From: Rattus norvegicus
Taxonomy: Eukaryota > Chordata > Mammalia > Rodentia > Muridae
Direction: 5' to 3'
Length of the DNA stretch: 64,000 nt
Assembly (NCBI RefSeq): GCF_036323735.1
Contig: NC_086031.1
Coordinates: 42,828,225-42,892,224, forward strand
In this document: piece after piece, positions 31,037 through 42,291 of the stretch
Numbering within the stretch: the stretch's first letter is position 1
Layout: each line of letters starts with the position of its first letter
The notes under the pieces: model-generated
Seen by the model: the letters and a program-made list of their open reading frames with translations, nothing else
What the model was told of the DNA's origin: nothing
Databases searched by the model: none
Translations under genes and position numbers: made by a program

Positions 31037-32113
31037 ATGGCGAGAGGCAAGCGCAGGAACCCAAGCAACAGAAACCAAGACTACTTGGCATCATCAGAGC
31101 CCAATTCTCCCACCAAAACAAACATGGAATATCCAAACAAACCAGAAAAGCAAGATCTAGTTTCAAAATCATATTTGATCATGATGCTGGAGGACTTCAA
31201 GAAAGACGTGAAGAACTCCCTTAGGGAAACACAGGAAAACATTAATAAACAAGTAGAAGCCTACAGAGAGGAATCGCAAAAATCCCTGAAAGAATTCCAG
31301 GAAAACACAATCAAACAGTTGAAGGAATTAAAAATGGAAATAGAAGCAATCAAGAAAGAACACATGGAAACAACCCTGGATATAGAAAACCAAAAGAAGA
31401 GACAAGGAGCTGTAGATACAAGCTTCACCAACAGAATACAAGAGATGGAAGAGAGAATCTCAGGAGCAGAAGATTCCATAGAAATCATTGACTCAACTGT
31501 CAAAGATAATGTAAAGCGGAAAAAGCTACTGGTCCAAAACATACAGGAAATCCAGAACTCAATGAGAAGATCAAACCTAAGGATAATAGGTATAGAAGAG
31601 AGTGAAGACTCCCAGCTCAAAGGACCAGTAAATATCTTCAACAAAATCATAGAAGAAAACTTCCCTAACCTAAAAAAAGAGATACCCATAGACATACAAG
31701 TAGCCTACAGAACTCCAAATAGATTGGACCAGAAAAGAAACACCTCCCATCACATAATTGTCAAAACACCAAACGCACAAAATAAAGAAAGAATATTAAA
31801 AGCAGTAAGGGAAAAAGGTCAAGTAACATATAAAGGCAGACCTATCAGAATCACACCAGACTTCTCGCCAGAAACTATGAAGGCCAGAACATCCTGGACT
31901 GATGTCATACAGACCCTAAGAGAACACAAATGCCAGCCCAGGTTACTGTATCCTGCAAAACTCTCAATTAACATAGATGGAGAAACCAAGATATTCCATG
32001 ACAAAACCAAATTTACACAATATCTTTCTACAAATCCAGCACTACAAAGGATAATAAATGGTAAAGCCCAACATAAGGAGGCAAGCTATACCCTAGAAGA
32101 AGCAAGAAACTAA
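31037..32113 (+). CDS. LINE-1 ORF1 protein (RNA-binding chaperone), open
   Basis: Encodes 358 residues, the normal size for rodent ORF1p. In the family this cytoplasmic protein trimerises through a coiled coil, coats L1 RNA and acts as a nucleic-acid chaperone. Here a basic start (MARGKRR) precedes a heptad-rich coiled coil at about residues 45-165, an RRM-like domain near 175-270 opening with 'RRSNLRIIGIEE', and a C-terminal domain (KERILKAVREKGQ, QPRLLYPAKLS). No internal stop. The ATG at 31037 is the first in frame after the 5'UTR and has G at +4. Two oddities: residues 283-285 read A-R-T where the family usually has A-R-R, and 238-239 read H-H where an Arg usually precedes H-I-I-V. Both could weaken RNA binding. 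ORF2 follows 59 bases later. Confidence 0.95.
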   Translation: MARGKRRNPSNRNQDYLASSEPNSPTKTNMEYPNKPEKQDLVSKSYLIMMLEDFKKDVKNSLRETQENINKQVEAYREESQKSLKEFQENTIKQLKELKMEIEAIKKEHMETTLDIENQKKRQGAVDTSFTNRIQEMEERISGAEDSIEIIDSTVKDNVKRKKLLVQNIQEIQNSMRRSNLRIIGIEESEDSQLKGPVNIFNKIIEENFPNLKKEIPIDIQVAYRTPNRLDQKRNTSHHIIVKTPNAQNKERILKAVREKGQVTYKGRPIRITPDFSPETMKARTSWTDVIQTLREHKCQPRLLYPAKLSINIDGETKIFHDKTKFTQYLSTNPALQRIINGKAQHKEASYTLEEARN

Positions 32114-32172
32114 TCGTCTTGGCAACAAAACAAAGAGAGTGAAAGCACACAAACATAACCTCACATCCAAAT

Positions 32173-35100
32173 ATGAATATAACGGGAAGCAATAATCACT
32201 ATTTCTTAATATCTCTCAACATCAATGGCCTCAACTCCCCAATAAAAAGAAATAGATTGACAAACTGGATACGCAACGAGGACCCTGCATTCTGCTGCCT
32301 ACAGGAAACACACCTCAGAGACAAAGACAGACACTACCTCAGAGTGAAAGGCTGGAAAACAACTTTCCAAGCAAATGGTCAGAAGAAGCAAGCTGGAGTA
32401 GCCATTCTAATATCAAATAAAATCAATTTCCAACTAAAAGTCATCAAAAAAGATAAGGAAGGACACTTCATATTCATCAAAGGAAAAATCAACCAAGATG
32501 AACTCTCAATCCTAAATATCTATGCCCCAAATACAAGGGCACCTACATACGTAAAAGAAACCTTACTAAAGCTCAAAACACACATTGCACCTCACACAAT
32601 AATAGTGGGAGATTTCAACACCCCACTCTCATCAATGGACAGATCATGGAAACAGAAATTAAACAGTGATGTCGACAGACTAAGAGAAGTCATGAGCCAA
32701 ATGGACTTAATGGATATTTATAGAACATTCTATCCTAAAGCAAAAGGATATACCTTCTTCTCAGCTCCTCATGGTACTTTCTCCAAAATTGACCATATAA
32801 TTGGTCAAAAAACGGGCCTCAACAGGTACAGAAAGATAGAAATAATCCCATGCGTGCTATCGGACCACCACGGCCTAAAACTGGTCTTCAATAACAATAA
32901 GGGAAGAATGTCCACATATACGTGGAAATTGAACAATGCTCTACTCAATGATAACCTGGTCAAGGAAGAAATAAAGAAAGAAATTAAAAACTTTTTAGAA
33001 TTTAATGAAAATGAAGGTACAACATACCCAAACTTATGGGACACAATGAAAGCTGTGCTAAGAGGAAAACTCATAGCGCTGAGTGCCTGCAGAAAGAAAC
33101 AGGAAAGAGCATATGTCAGCAGCTTGACAGCACACCTAAAAGCTCTAGAACAAAAAGAAGCAAATACACCCAGGAGGAGTAGAAGGCAGGAAATAATCAA
33201 ACTCAGAGCTGAAATCAACCAAGTAGAAACAAAAAGGACCATAGAAAGAATGAACAGAACCAAAAGTTGGTTCTTTGAGAAAATCAACAAGATAGATAAA
33301 CCCTTAGCCAGACTAACGAGAGGACACAGAGAGTGTGTCCAAATTAATAAAATCAAAATGAAAAGGGAGACATAACTACAGATTCAGAGGAAATTCAAAA
33401 AATCATCAGATCTTACTATAAAAGCCTATATTCAACAAAACTTGAAAATCTGCAGGAAATGGACAATTTCCTAGACAGATACCAGGTACCGAAGTTAAAT
33501 CAGGAACAGATAAACCAGTTAAACAACCCCATAACTCCTAAGGAAATAGAAGCAGTCATTAAAGGTCTCCCAACCAAAAAGAGCCCAGGTCCAGACGGGT
33601 TTAGTGCAGAATTCTATCAAACCTTCATAGAAGACCTCATACCAATATTATCCAAACTATTCCACAAAATTGAAACAGATGGATCACTACCGAATACCTT
33701 CTACGAAGCCACAATTACTCTTATACCTAAACCACACAAAGACACAACAAAGAAAGAGAACTTCAGACCAATTTCCCTTATGAATATCGACACAAAAATA
33801 CTCAACAAAATTCTGGCAAACCGAATTCAAGAGCACATCAAAACAATCATCCACCATGATCAAGTAGGCTTCATCCCAGGTATGCAGGGATGGTTTAATA
33901 TACGGAAAACCATCAACATGATCCATTATATAAACAAACTGAAAGAACAGAACCACATGATCATTTCATTAGATGCTGAGAAAGCATTTGACAAAATTCA
34001 ACACCCCTTCATGATAAAAGTCCTGGAAAGAATAGGAATTCAAGGCCCATACCTAAACATAGTAAAAGCCATATACAGCAAACCAGTTGCTAACATTAAA
34101 CTAAATGGAGAGAAACTTGAAGCAATCCCACTAAAATCAGGGACTAGACAAGGCTGCCCACTCTCTCCCTACTTATTCAATATAGTTCTTGAAGTTCTAG
34201 CCAGAGCAATCAGACAACAAAAGGAGATCAAGGGGATACAGATCGGAAAAGAAGAGGTCAAAATATCACTATTTGCAGATGATATGATAGTATATTTAAG
34301 TGATCCCAAAAGTTCCACCAGAGAACTACTAAAGCTGATAAACAACTTCAGCAAAGTGGCTGGGTATAAAATTAACTCAAATAAATCAGTTGCCTTCCTC
34401 TATACAGAAGAGAAACAAGCCGAGAAAGAAATTAGGGAAACGACACCCTTCATAATAGACCCAAATAATATAAAGTACCTCGGTGTGACTTTAACCAAGC
34501 AAGTAAAAGATCTGTACAATAAGAACTTCAAGACACTGAGGAAAGAAATTGAAGAAGACCTCAGAAGATGAAAAGATCTCCCATGCTCATGGATTGGCAG
34601 GATTAATATAGTAAAAATGGCCATTTTACCAAAAGCAATCTACAGATTCAATGCAATCCCCATCAAAATACCAATCCAATTCTTCAAAGAGTTAGACAGA
34701 ACAATTTGCAAATTCATCTGGAATAACAAAAAACCCAGGATAGCTAAAGCTATCCTCAACAATAATAGGACTTCAGGGGGAATCACTATCCCTGAACTCA
34801 AGCAGTATTACAGAGCAATAGTGATAAAAACTGCATGGTATTGGTACAGAGACAGACAGATAGACCAATGGAATAGAATTGAAGACCCAGAAATGAACCC
34901 ACACACCTATGGTCACTTGATTTTTGACAAAGGAGCCAAAACCATCCAATGGAAAAAAGATAGCATTTTCAGCAAATGGTGCTGGTTCAACTGGAGGTCA
35001 ACATGTAGAAGAATGCAGATCGATCCATGCTTATCACCCTGTACAAAGCTTAAGTCCAAGTGGATCAAGGACCTCCAAATCAAACCAGACACACTCAAAC

Positions 35101-35999
35101 TAATAGAAGAAAAACTAGGGAAGCATCTGGAACACATGGGCACTGGAAAAAATTTCCTGAACAAAACACCAATGGCTTACGCTCTAAGATCAAGAATCGA
35201 CAAATGGGATCTCATAAAACTGCAAAGCTTCTGTAAGGCAAAGGACACTGTGGTTAGGACAAAACGGCAACCAACAGATTGGGAAAAGATCTTTACCAAT
35301 CCTACAACAGATAGAGGCCTTATATCCAAAATATACAAAGAACTCAAGAAGTTAGACCGCAGGGAAACAAATAACCCTATTAAAAAATGGGGTTCAGAGC
35401 TAAACAAAGAATTCACAGCTGAGGAATGCCGAATGGCTGAGAAACACCTAAAGAAATGTTCAACATCTTTAGTCATAAGGGAAATGCAAATCAAAACAAC
35501 CCTGAGATTTCACCTCACACCAGTGAGAATGGCTAAGATCAAAAACTCAGGTGACAGCAGATGCTGGCGAGGATGTGGAGAAAGAGGAACACTCCTCCAT
35601 TGTTGGTGGGATTGCAGACTGGTACAACCATTCTGGAAATCAGTCTGGAGGATCCTCAGAAAATTGGACAATGAACTGCCTGAGGATCCAGCTATACCTC
35701 TCTTGGGCATATACCCAAAAGATGCCTCAACATATAAAAGAGACACGTGCTCCACTATGTTCATTGCAGCCTTATTTATAATAGCCAGAAACTGGAAACA
35801 ACCCAGATTCCCTTCAACAGAGGAATGGATACAGAAAATGTGGTACATCTACACAATGGAATATTACTCAGCTATCAAAAACAACGAGTTTATGAAATTC
35901 GTAGGCAAATGGTGGGAACTGGAAAATATCATCCTGAGTGAGCTAACCCAATCACAGAAAGACATACATGGTATGCACTCATTGATAAGTGGCTATTAG
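32173..35999 (+). pseudogene. LINE-1 ORF2 (endonuclease-reverse transcriptase), disrupted
   Basis: The full frame would span about 1275 residues, normal for L1 ORF2p, which nicks target DNA and reverse-transcribes L1 RNA at the nick. The AP-like endonuclease domain keeps its catalytic residues: N16, E45 (QETHL), D147/N149 (GDFNTP), D207 (KIDH), D231-H232 (SDHH). After codon about 397 a one-base deletion near 33365-33368 shifts the frame and gives TAA at 33373-33375. The RT domain lies in the shifted frame, with 'SPGPDGFSAEF', 'SLDAEKAFDKI', 'RQGCPLSPYLF' and the FADD box at 34272-34283 (D703/D704). A TGG-to-TGA change at 34569-34571 (Trp 800) adds a stop in the same frame. The C-terminal CCHC knuckle (C-x3-C-x7-H-x4-C) at 35562-35615 is intact. 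Only an endonuclease-domain fragment could be made from the first start. Confidence 0.96.
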
Positions 36000-36730
36000 C
36001 CCAAATGCTTGAATTACCCTAGATCCCTAGAACAAACGAAACTCAAGACGGATGATCAAAATGTGAATGCTTCACTCCTTCTTTAAATGAGGAAAAAGAA
36101 TACCCTTGGCAGGGAAGGGAGAGGCAAAGATTAAAACAGAGACTGAAGGAACACCCATTCAGAGCCTGCCCCACATGTGGCCCATACATATACAGCCACC
36201 CAATTAGACAAGATGGATGAAGCAAAGAAGTGCAGACCGACAGGAGCCGGATGTAGATCGCTCCTGAGAGACACAGCCAGAATACAGCAAATACATAGGC
36301 GAATGCTAGCAGCAAACCACTGAACTGAGAATAGGTCCCCCGTTGAAGGAATCAGAGAAAGAACTGGAAGAGCTTGAAGGGGCTCGAGACCCCATATGTA
36401 CAACAATGCCAAGCAACCAGAGCTTCCAGGGACTAAGCCACTACCTAAAGACTATACATGGACTGACCCTGGACTCTGACCCCATAGGTAGCAATGAATA
36501 TCCTAGTAAGAGCACCAGTGGAAGGGGAAGCCCTGGGTCCTGCTAAGACTGAACCCCAGTGAACTAGACTATGGGGGGGAGGGCGGCAATGGGGGGAGGG
36601 TTGGGAGGGAACACCCATAAGGAAGGGGAGGGGGGAGGGGGTTGTTTGCCCGGAAACCGGGAAAGGGAATAACACTTGAAATGTATATAAGAAATACTCA
36701 AGTTAAAAAAAAAATTAAAAAACAAAGAAA
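36000..36730 (+). other. L1 3'UTR with G-rich polypurine tract and A-rich tail
   Basis: 36573-36650 carries repeated G3-G7 runs (potential G-quadruplex), as is typical of rodent L1 3'UTRs. The tail after 'atactcaagtt' is an A-rich run broken by T, C and G to 36730. Confidence 0.9.
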
Positions 36731-36746
36731 AGAAAATATTATTTTG
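36731..36746 (+). repeat. Target-site duplication of the young L1, right copy
   Basis: agaaaatatTattttg, one mismatch from the left copy at 30259-30274; followed directly by the rest of the older L1 (agtgaggtaaccca). Confidence 0.9.
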
Positions 36747-37897
36747 AGTGAGGTAACCCAGTTACAAAAGAACACACATGGTATGCACTCACAGATAAGT
36801 GGATATTAGCTCAAAAGCTTGGAATACCCAAGATACAATTCACAGATCATATATAACTCAAGAAGAGGAAAAAGAATTTAGATACTTCAGTCCTTCTTAG
36901 AAGGAGGAACAACGTACTCATGGGAGGTAGAGGGAGGGAGGGACTTGGGAAAAAAGAGAGGAGGGAAAGGGGGGCAGGATCAGGTATGAGAGGAGACAGG
37001 GATGATATACAGAGGGTCAGGAAGTTGAACAGAGGTGTGTAGCAATGGGGCATGGGGAACTGAGGGTAGCCACCAGCAAGTCCCAGATGCCAGGAAAGCA
37101 AGAGGCTCCCAGGACCCAACAGGGATGAGATTAGCTGAAACAACAAGAGGGAGGGAGAGCCTGTAGAGATCATATCCAGAGGTTAGGCAAGGCCCCCTGT
37201 TAAGGAATGGGGCCACCCACCCTTCTCAAAATTTTAACCCAGAATTGTTCCTGTCTAAAGGAAATACAGGGACAAAGAGTGGAGCAGAGACTGAAGGGAT
37301 GGCCATTCAGAGACTGCCCCACCTGGGGATTCATCCGATGTGCAGCCACCAAATCCAGTCACTATTGATGATGCCAAGAAGTGCTTGCTGACAGGAGGCT
37401 GATATGGATGTCTCCTGAGAGACTCTGCCAGAACCTTACAGATGATGCAGATGGGGATGCTTGCAGCTAACCATCGGACTGAGCACGGGGACCCCAATGG
37501 AGGAATTAGAGAAAGGACTGAAGGAGCTACAAGTAGGGGTTTGCAACACCATAGGAAGAACAACAATACCAACCAACCAACCCCCCCGACCCCCCCCTCC
37601 GAGCTCCCAGGGACTAAACCACCAGCCAAAGAGTACACATAGAGGGACCCATGGCTCCAGCTGCATATGTAGCAGAGGATGGCCTTGTCAAGCATCAACG
37701 GGAGGAGAGGCCCTGTGAAGGCTCGATTCCCCAGTGTAGGGGAATTCCAGGGCAGTGAGGTGGGAGTGGGTGGGAGAAGGAGCATCCTTGTAGAAGAGTG
37801 GAAGGGGGGATGGGAGAGGGAGGGGAACCAGGAAAGGAGATAACATTTGAAATGTAAATACATAATATATCCAAGAAAAAAAGAAAAGAAAGGAAAT
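36747..37897 (+). mobile_element. Older LINE-1, 3' portion
   Basis: Resumes with the ORF2 end ('gtgaggtaacccagttacaaaagaac', 'gcactcacagataagtggatattag') exactly where 29785-30274 left off. It continues through a 3'UTR with purine-rich and C-rich tracts and ends 'aaatgtaaatacataatatatccaag' plus A-rich tail. Clearly older than the nested copy. Open minus-strand frames here (for example 37255-37863) are antisense shadows of the 3'UTR. Confidence 0.93.
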
Positions 37898-39502
37898 CTG
37901 AAGCTCTCGGATGCCCATGGACTTCAGTGGAGGAACTGAGTGTGTGAGCCCTTTGGTTATTTGAAGCTACATCTGCTTTGTCCCTCAATGCACTGAGAAA
38001 CACTTAATGTCAGAGGTGTTGATGGGGCCAGAGGAGATGAGCTATCTGTAAACAAGTGAAACTGATGAGTGGTGGTTTCTGGAGAAGGAAAGAAAAGGCT
38101 CCCTCCCATCCACACAGCCCGTGGATTCTCCAACTCTGTCCGTGTTCTTTTCTGTCATGGACACAGTTTCTTTTTCAGGCATAGTGTCTCTGGGAAATTC
38201 TCCTCATGGGCAGGTGGTACCCATGTGGCCACATTAGGACACCCACTGATGGCTGCCAGAGCGCCCAGCTTTTCTTAGACACTGAGTACCTTTTTAGTAG
38301 GCACTGGATCAGAGGGAAGAAACAGATCCACACGCTGGCACATATGTCCCCTGCTCCTTACTTTCCCAGGCTGAGACTTGGGGTGGTCACTTTAGAGGAG
38401 ATGAGAGGGGCACATCTGTACCCCTTTTAGCCTCTAGATATTCTGCATCACCCCAGGGACTTTACCATCAAGAAAGTCGTCACCAGACGTGAGTCCTTGG
38501 ATCTCCAAGACAGGGAGCCAAATAAGTCTCTTTCTTTATAAAGTTTCTGCCCTAGTTAGCATTAACTGTCAAAGGCTTTACACTTCCCTGAGAAAGGTAG
38601 TCTCAACTGAGAGGTTGAGATTAGACGGGCTTCTGGGCTTCAGTGGGAGATTGCCTTGGCTGTTCCCAGCTTTGGGCTGTATCACTCCCTGGGTAAGTGG
38701 TCCTGACCTGACACCGTCAATCGAATGTAACGGATTCATCTGCAGTAAACCTGTTCTTCCCTAAGTTGCATTTGATCCAAGGGTTTCATCACACAGAGAC
38801 GGAAAGGAAACTACAACGGTAGGTTCTGTGAGACGCCCAGCATTTAGAATCCAAGCTCGGGAATTTTGGATGAGCTGTAAGAGATGAGGCACGAGGAGGG
38901 TTACAACCGTAGCTGAACCTCTGAGATGCTAATCGAGTCCTGAGTGTGCACAGGGCAGAGGGTGAACCTGCTCCCCTCACGGCGTGAACACCGTGTTTTG
39001 TTATGAAGGAAACATTACATCCCCAAACAAGCATGGAAAAAAACCAAACTTTCTTTGATTCATCTTTTCCGTTTTGGTTTGCGTAAAGCACCTAGTTTCT
39101 CATGTCGGCCCCTGGCTGTGTGGTTTCAGCACCAGGAGGCCTCAGTGAGGTTGTGAAAATAGGTGAACTTTCTTCCCCCCACCCCCCGGGGCCAGCTGAG
39201 TAACAGAGTGCGTGGGAGAGGGGCACACAGCTATATGGGGTGCCCGGGTGCTGCTCCATGGCCTTGAATGCGTTCTTGACCTCTGACCTTGCTTTTAAGG
39301 TCCTTTTCTCTTCAAAGCTGTGCTCACCAGCTCTGTGATGGTGACGACACTTACCGAGTTAGTTCCGAGGGTCTTTTAAAATGGCAGGAGATCTGGCGGC
39401 CAATGGTTAGCCAATGTTCACAGCTGTTTCTGTGGCAGGCTCTAGAATTTTACAAAAGAGCACAAAAACAAAACAACAACAAACAAACAAACCAGCAAAT
39501 AC
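37898..39502. other. Single-copy DNA, possible repeat end at 38.64-38.83 kb
   Basis: No gene recognised. 38735-38820 ('agtaaacctgttcttccctaagttgc', 'catcacacagagacggaaaggaaactac') looks like the end of an old rodent repeat whose family I cannot name. Confidence 0.4.
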
Positions 39503-39505
39503 ACG

Positions 39506-39548
<43 letters not shown>
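39503..39548. repeat. (CA)n microsatellite
   Basis: About 22 CA units preceded by an A/C-rich AACAAACAA stretch. Confidence 0.97.
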
Positions 39549-39551
<3 letters not shown>

Positions 39552-40244
39552 CAAAGAAGGCAGAAGGCAGCCTGGCGATATACAGTTTGCACTGTACTTT
39601 TAAACACCGCCAAAGGTCAGGGCTAAGGAGGGTGTCCTAGAGCCTGCTTCACACTATCCTGTGCTTTTAATCTCTCTCCAGAGCTGTTCTCCAGGTCCCC
39701 AACCTTCCCTACTTTCCTGAAGCTGCAGGTCCTCTCCTCACCTAGGGAGGGGCTCCATTGTATAGGGGTCTCTGTGGCCGGCTTCCTCCACTTCCTTGAC
39801 ACACTATCTGCAAGCAGTTCTCTCTGCCTATCGAGCAAGGAAGCAGAGAGAGGGTCCATGGGGGAGTAGCAGATGCGCTTCAGAGAAATAAAAGTACTTC
39901 ATTTCTACTCCTTCACTCTCCTCCCCTCATTGACTTTACACAGGAGGAAGCTCTCTGCACTAGAAGAAGGAAAAAGCTGCAGTAACAGTGGCCTAAGCGT
40001 CTCCCTTGCCTTCTCTTGGTTTAGCAAATCCATAGGACACTTTGGGCTGCAAATGACTTGAATACTTGCCCAGAATGGCGGGCATGTACTGCTTTCAGAA
40101 AAGGCTTCCAGAAAAGTGGAGGGGGGTCTGAATTGATCCCCATGTCTGCAGAAAGCTGACTATGTGACTCCAGGACAATGATCATAACTTTCCAACAGAT
40201 ATGTGCTCGCTTTAAACGTCCTTCTATATTCATGGAATGCTTAG
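39549..40244. other. No recognised feature
   Basis: Single-copy-looking sequence; nothing recognised. Confidence 0.45.
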
Positions 40245-40510
40245 AAACTAGAGAAGCTGTGAATCAGAATCAGCACAAGAAACCTGAGTTTGACTCTTGG
40301 CACCCATGTAAAGAGCTGGGCATGGTGTGTACCTTTGATAATCCCAGAGCTGGGGAGACAGACACAGGAGGATTCTTGGGGATCAGCCCCCCTGAGTCAG
40401 CAAGTTCTAACTGGGAGTTCTTTCCTCAAAAAACAAATGGGACACGAGGTCGTTCTTTCCACATCTCTCTCCCCCACATGCATGCATATCCCCACACATA
40501 CCGTAGAAGA
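40245..40510 (+). mobile_element. B3 SINE
   Basis: 'agaagctgtgaatcagaatcagcac', 'gagtttgactcttggcacccatgtaaagagctgggcatgg', 'gctggggagacagacacaggaggattcttgggg', then a CACA tail. Confidence 0.8.
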
Positions 40511-40930
40511 ATGAGAAGGAATAATGTAACAGAACCACAGAGTTTATTCTTTTGCTACAAGTTTAGGATTTCTAAGAAATGAAGATATATACTGAAGTCT
40601 GTTTGTCTTGTTTCACCCCGTCTTCTTCTCCCTTTTTCCTTCATCCTCAAAAGCAGTTGCTCATGTGGACTTGATTTATGTTAATATCCTAAGTATGTAA
40701 GAAACCCATCTTAACTCAATAGCAAGAAAACTGCTTAATCCCATTCAAATGGGCAAAAGACCTGAATAGACATATTTTCAAAGAAGGTATACATGTGGTC
40801 ACCACCACTGATCACTACGGGAATGTAAACAACAACCCCTAATTTATTGTCTCCCACTTGTTTAACTGTTTTCAAACAAACAAGAAAAAAAAATGTCCAA
40901 GTTGTGGAGAAAAGGCAGTGTTGTCATTTG

Positions 40931-41264
40931 GGTGTGAAATATGTCCATGTTTCCAAGTGTGTCCAATACTTGGTTCTTAGCTGCTGGTATATTTAGGAAG
41001 ATTGCAAAATCTTTATATGGTGGAGCTTGCTGGAGGAAATGGGTCGTTGTGGGTGGGATTTGAGGCTTCCTACCCCACGCCCACTTCCTGTTTGCTGTCT
41101 AGTTCCTGATTGCACAGGGCACGTGACCAGCTGCCTCAAGCTCCGGGCACCCTCAGCACGATGGACCGTATCCCCTAGAACTGAGAGTCAAGATAAGACT
41201 TTCCATCCCTACCTTGCTTTTGTCCTGTATTTGTACCCCAGCAATGAGAGAAGTAAGTCGTATA
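40931..41264 (+). mobile_element. URR1-like hAT transposon inside the ancient L1
   Basis: 'ccaatacttggttcttagctgc', 'ggtggagcttgctggaggaaatgggtcgttgtgggtgggatttgaggc' match the middle of URR1-like copies at 19.5 and 46.6 kb. Confidence 0.55.
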
Positions 41265-41535
41265 GGGGAGCTGCCCACCACTGGCAGGAATCCCTTATGG
41301 GAAACTGTATGGGGTGTCTTTAGAAAAATTGGGAGTAAAATCCCATATGGTCCAACAGTCCAACTTCTGGGTCTGTATGCAAAGGAAAACAGTCAGATCT
41401 GGAGGAGATTGTTCAACTCCCGTGCTCTTTATATACAACAGACAAGAAGTACAAACAATCTACGTGTCTGTTAGTGGATGGATGGACAGGGGGGAAATAG
41501 TACATACACAATGGTATTATGCCACCTTACGAGGA

Positions 41536-41810
41536 GGGAGGGAGAGGGCTGAGCAGAAAAAGGGCTTGCTGAGCAAGCACAGGGACCTGGATTCAGATCT
41601 CCAGCACCCACGTAAATGCCAGGAGGCACAGTGGCTGAACTGAAACTCCCTGCTCTCTCAGAAAGTAAAGATTGGAAACCTCTGATGAAGAGCCCATACT
41701 GGCAGGTTCTGGGCTCCAGTAGAGACCATAACTCATTAAGTAAAATGGAGATCGTGTGACCATGCATGTACACGTGCATGCACACTGCACATGCACATGC
41801 ACATGCACAC
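41536..41810 (+). mobile_element. B2/B3-type SINE inside the ancient L1
   Basis: 'gggctgagcagaaaaagggcttgctgagcaagcacagggacctgg', 'gatctccagcacccacgtaaatgccaggaggcac', then a CATGCA tail. Splits the L1 between its second and third pieces. Confidence 0.75.
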
Positions 41811-42291
41811 ACAAAGCAATACGGAAGGAAACCCTGCCATTGTGTCCACAATTTAACATGGAAGATACTGTGTTAAGGAAATTAACCAGAGAGAGAGGCA
41901 GTCACGGTATGAGATCACTTACATTTGGAATGGGCAAAACGATAGGCACTCCAGGGGATGCGGGTAAACAGGGAGACATCAGTTAAAGGTGTTAACCCTC
42001 AGTCCTTAGATGAGTAAATCCTAGGCGTCGTCCAACTACAGAACGCTGACCATAGCTGTATCATGCACTTGAAATTTGCTGATAGACCTTAATTACTTTC
42101 CCTATACACAAAATATATAACCATGTGAAGTAACAATGACGATTTATCACCTGTATCTCAGAAAAGCTGTGAAGAAAATAACTCCTGAGGACAGAACTTT
42201 AAAGGTGCCACATGCTTTTCTTTTGCTTCTACAAATTTTCCTTTCTGTTTAATTTATTATTGTGCAGATTAAATGAATAGATGGGCTCTGC

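Larger units (their letters stand above)
30275..36730 (+). mobile_element. Full-length rat LINE-1 (L1Rn-type)
   Basis: Complete architecture is visible: a CpG-rich 5'UTR with two tandem monomers (30275-31036), ORF1 (31037-32113), a 59-base spacer, ORF2 (32173-35999, broken), a 3'UTR with a G-rich polypurine tract (36000-36700) and an A-rich tail. It sits between 16-bp target-site duplications inside an older L1 in the same orientation. ORF1 is open but ORF2 has a frameshift and a nonsense codon, so the copy cannot move by itself. The few lesions suggest a fairly young insertion. Confidence 0.97.
40706..42120 (+). mobile_element. Ancient mammalian L1 (ORF2 end and 3' region), interrupted twice
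   Basis: Three collinear pieces: 40706-40930 ('caaatgggcaaaagacctgaatagacatattttcaaag', 'tgtggagaaaaggcag'), 41265-41535 ('gaaactgtatggggtgtc', 'ccatatggtccaacagtccaac', 'ggatggatggacagg') and 41811-42120 ('gatcacttacatttggaatg'). Together they follow the order of the L1 ORF2 C-terminus and 3'UTR. Far more diverged than the 30-36 kb element. Confidence 0.75.

Noticed and set aside
32805..33356. 183-codon minus-strand frame in L1 ORF2
   Set aside because: Antisense shadow of the conserved ORF2 coding strand; no antisense gene known here.
37255..37863. 202-codon minus-strand frame
   Set aside because: Antisense of the older L1 3'UTR; recurs with L1 copies and is not a host gene.
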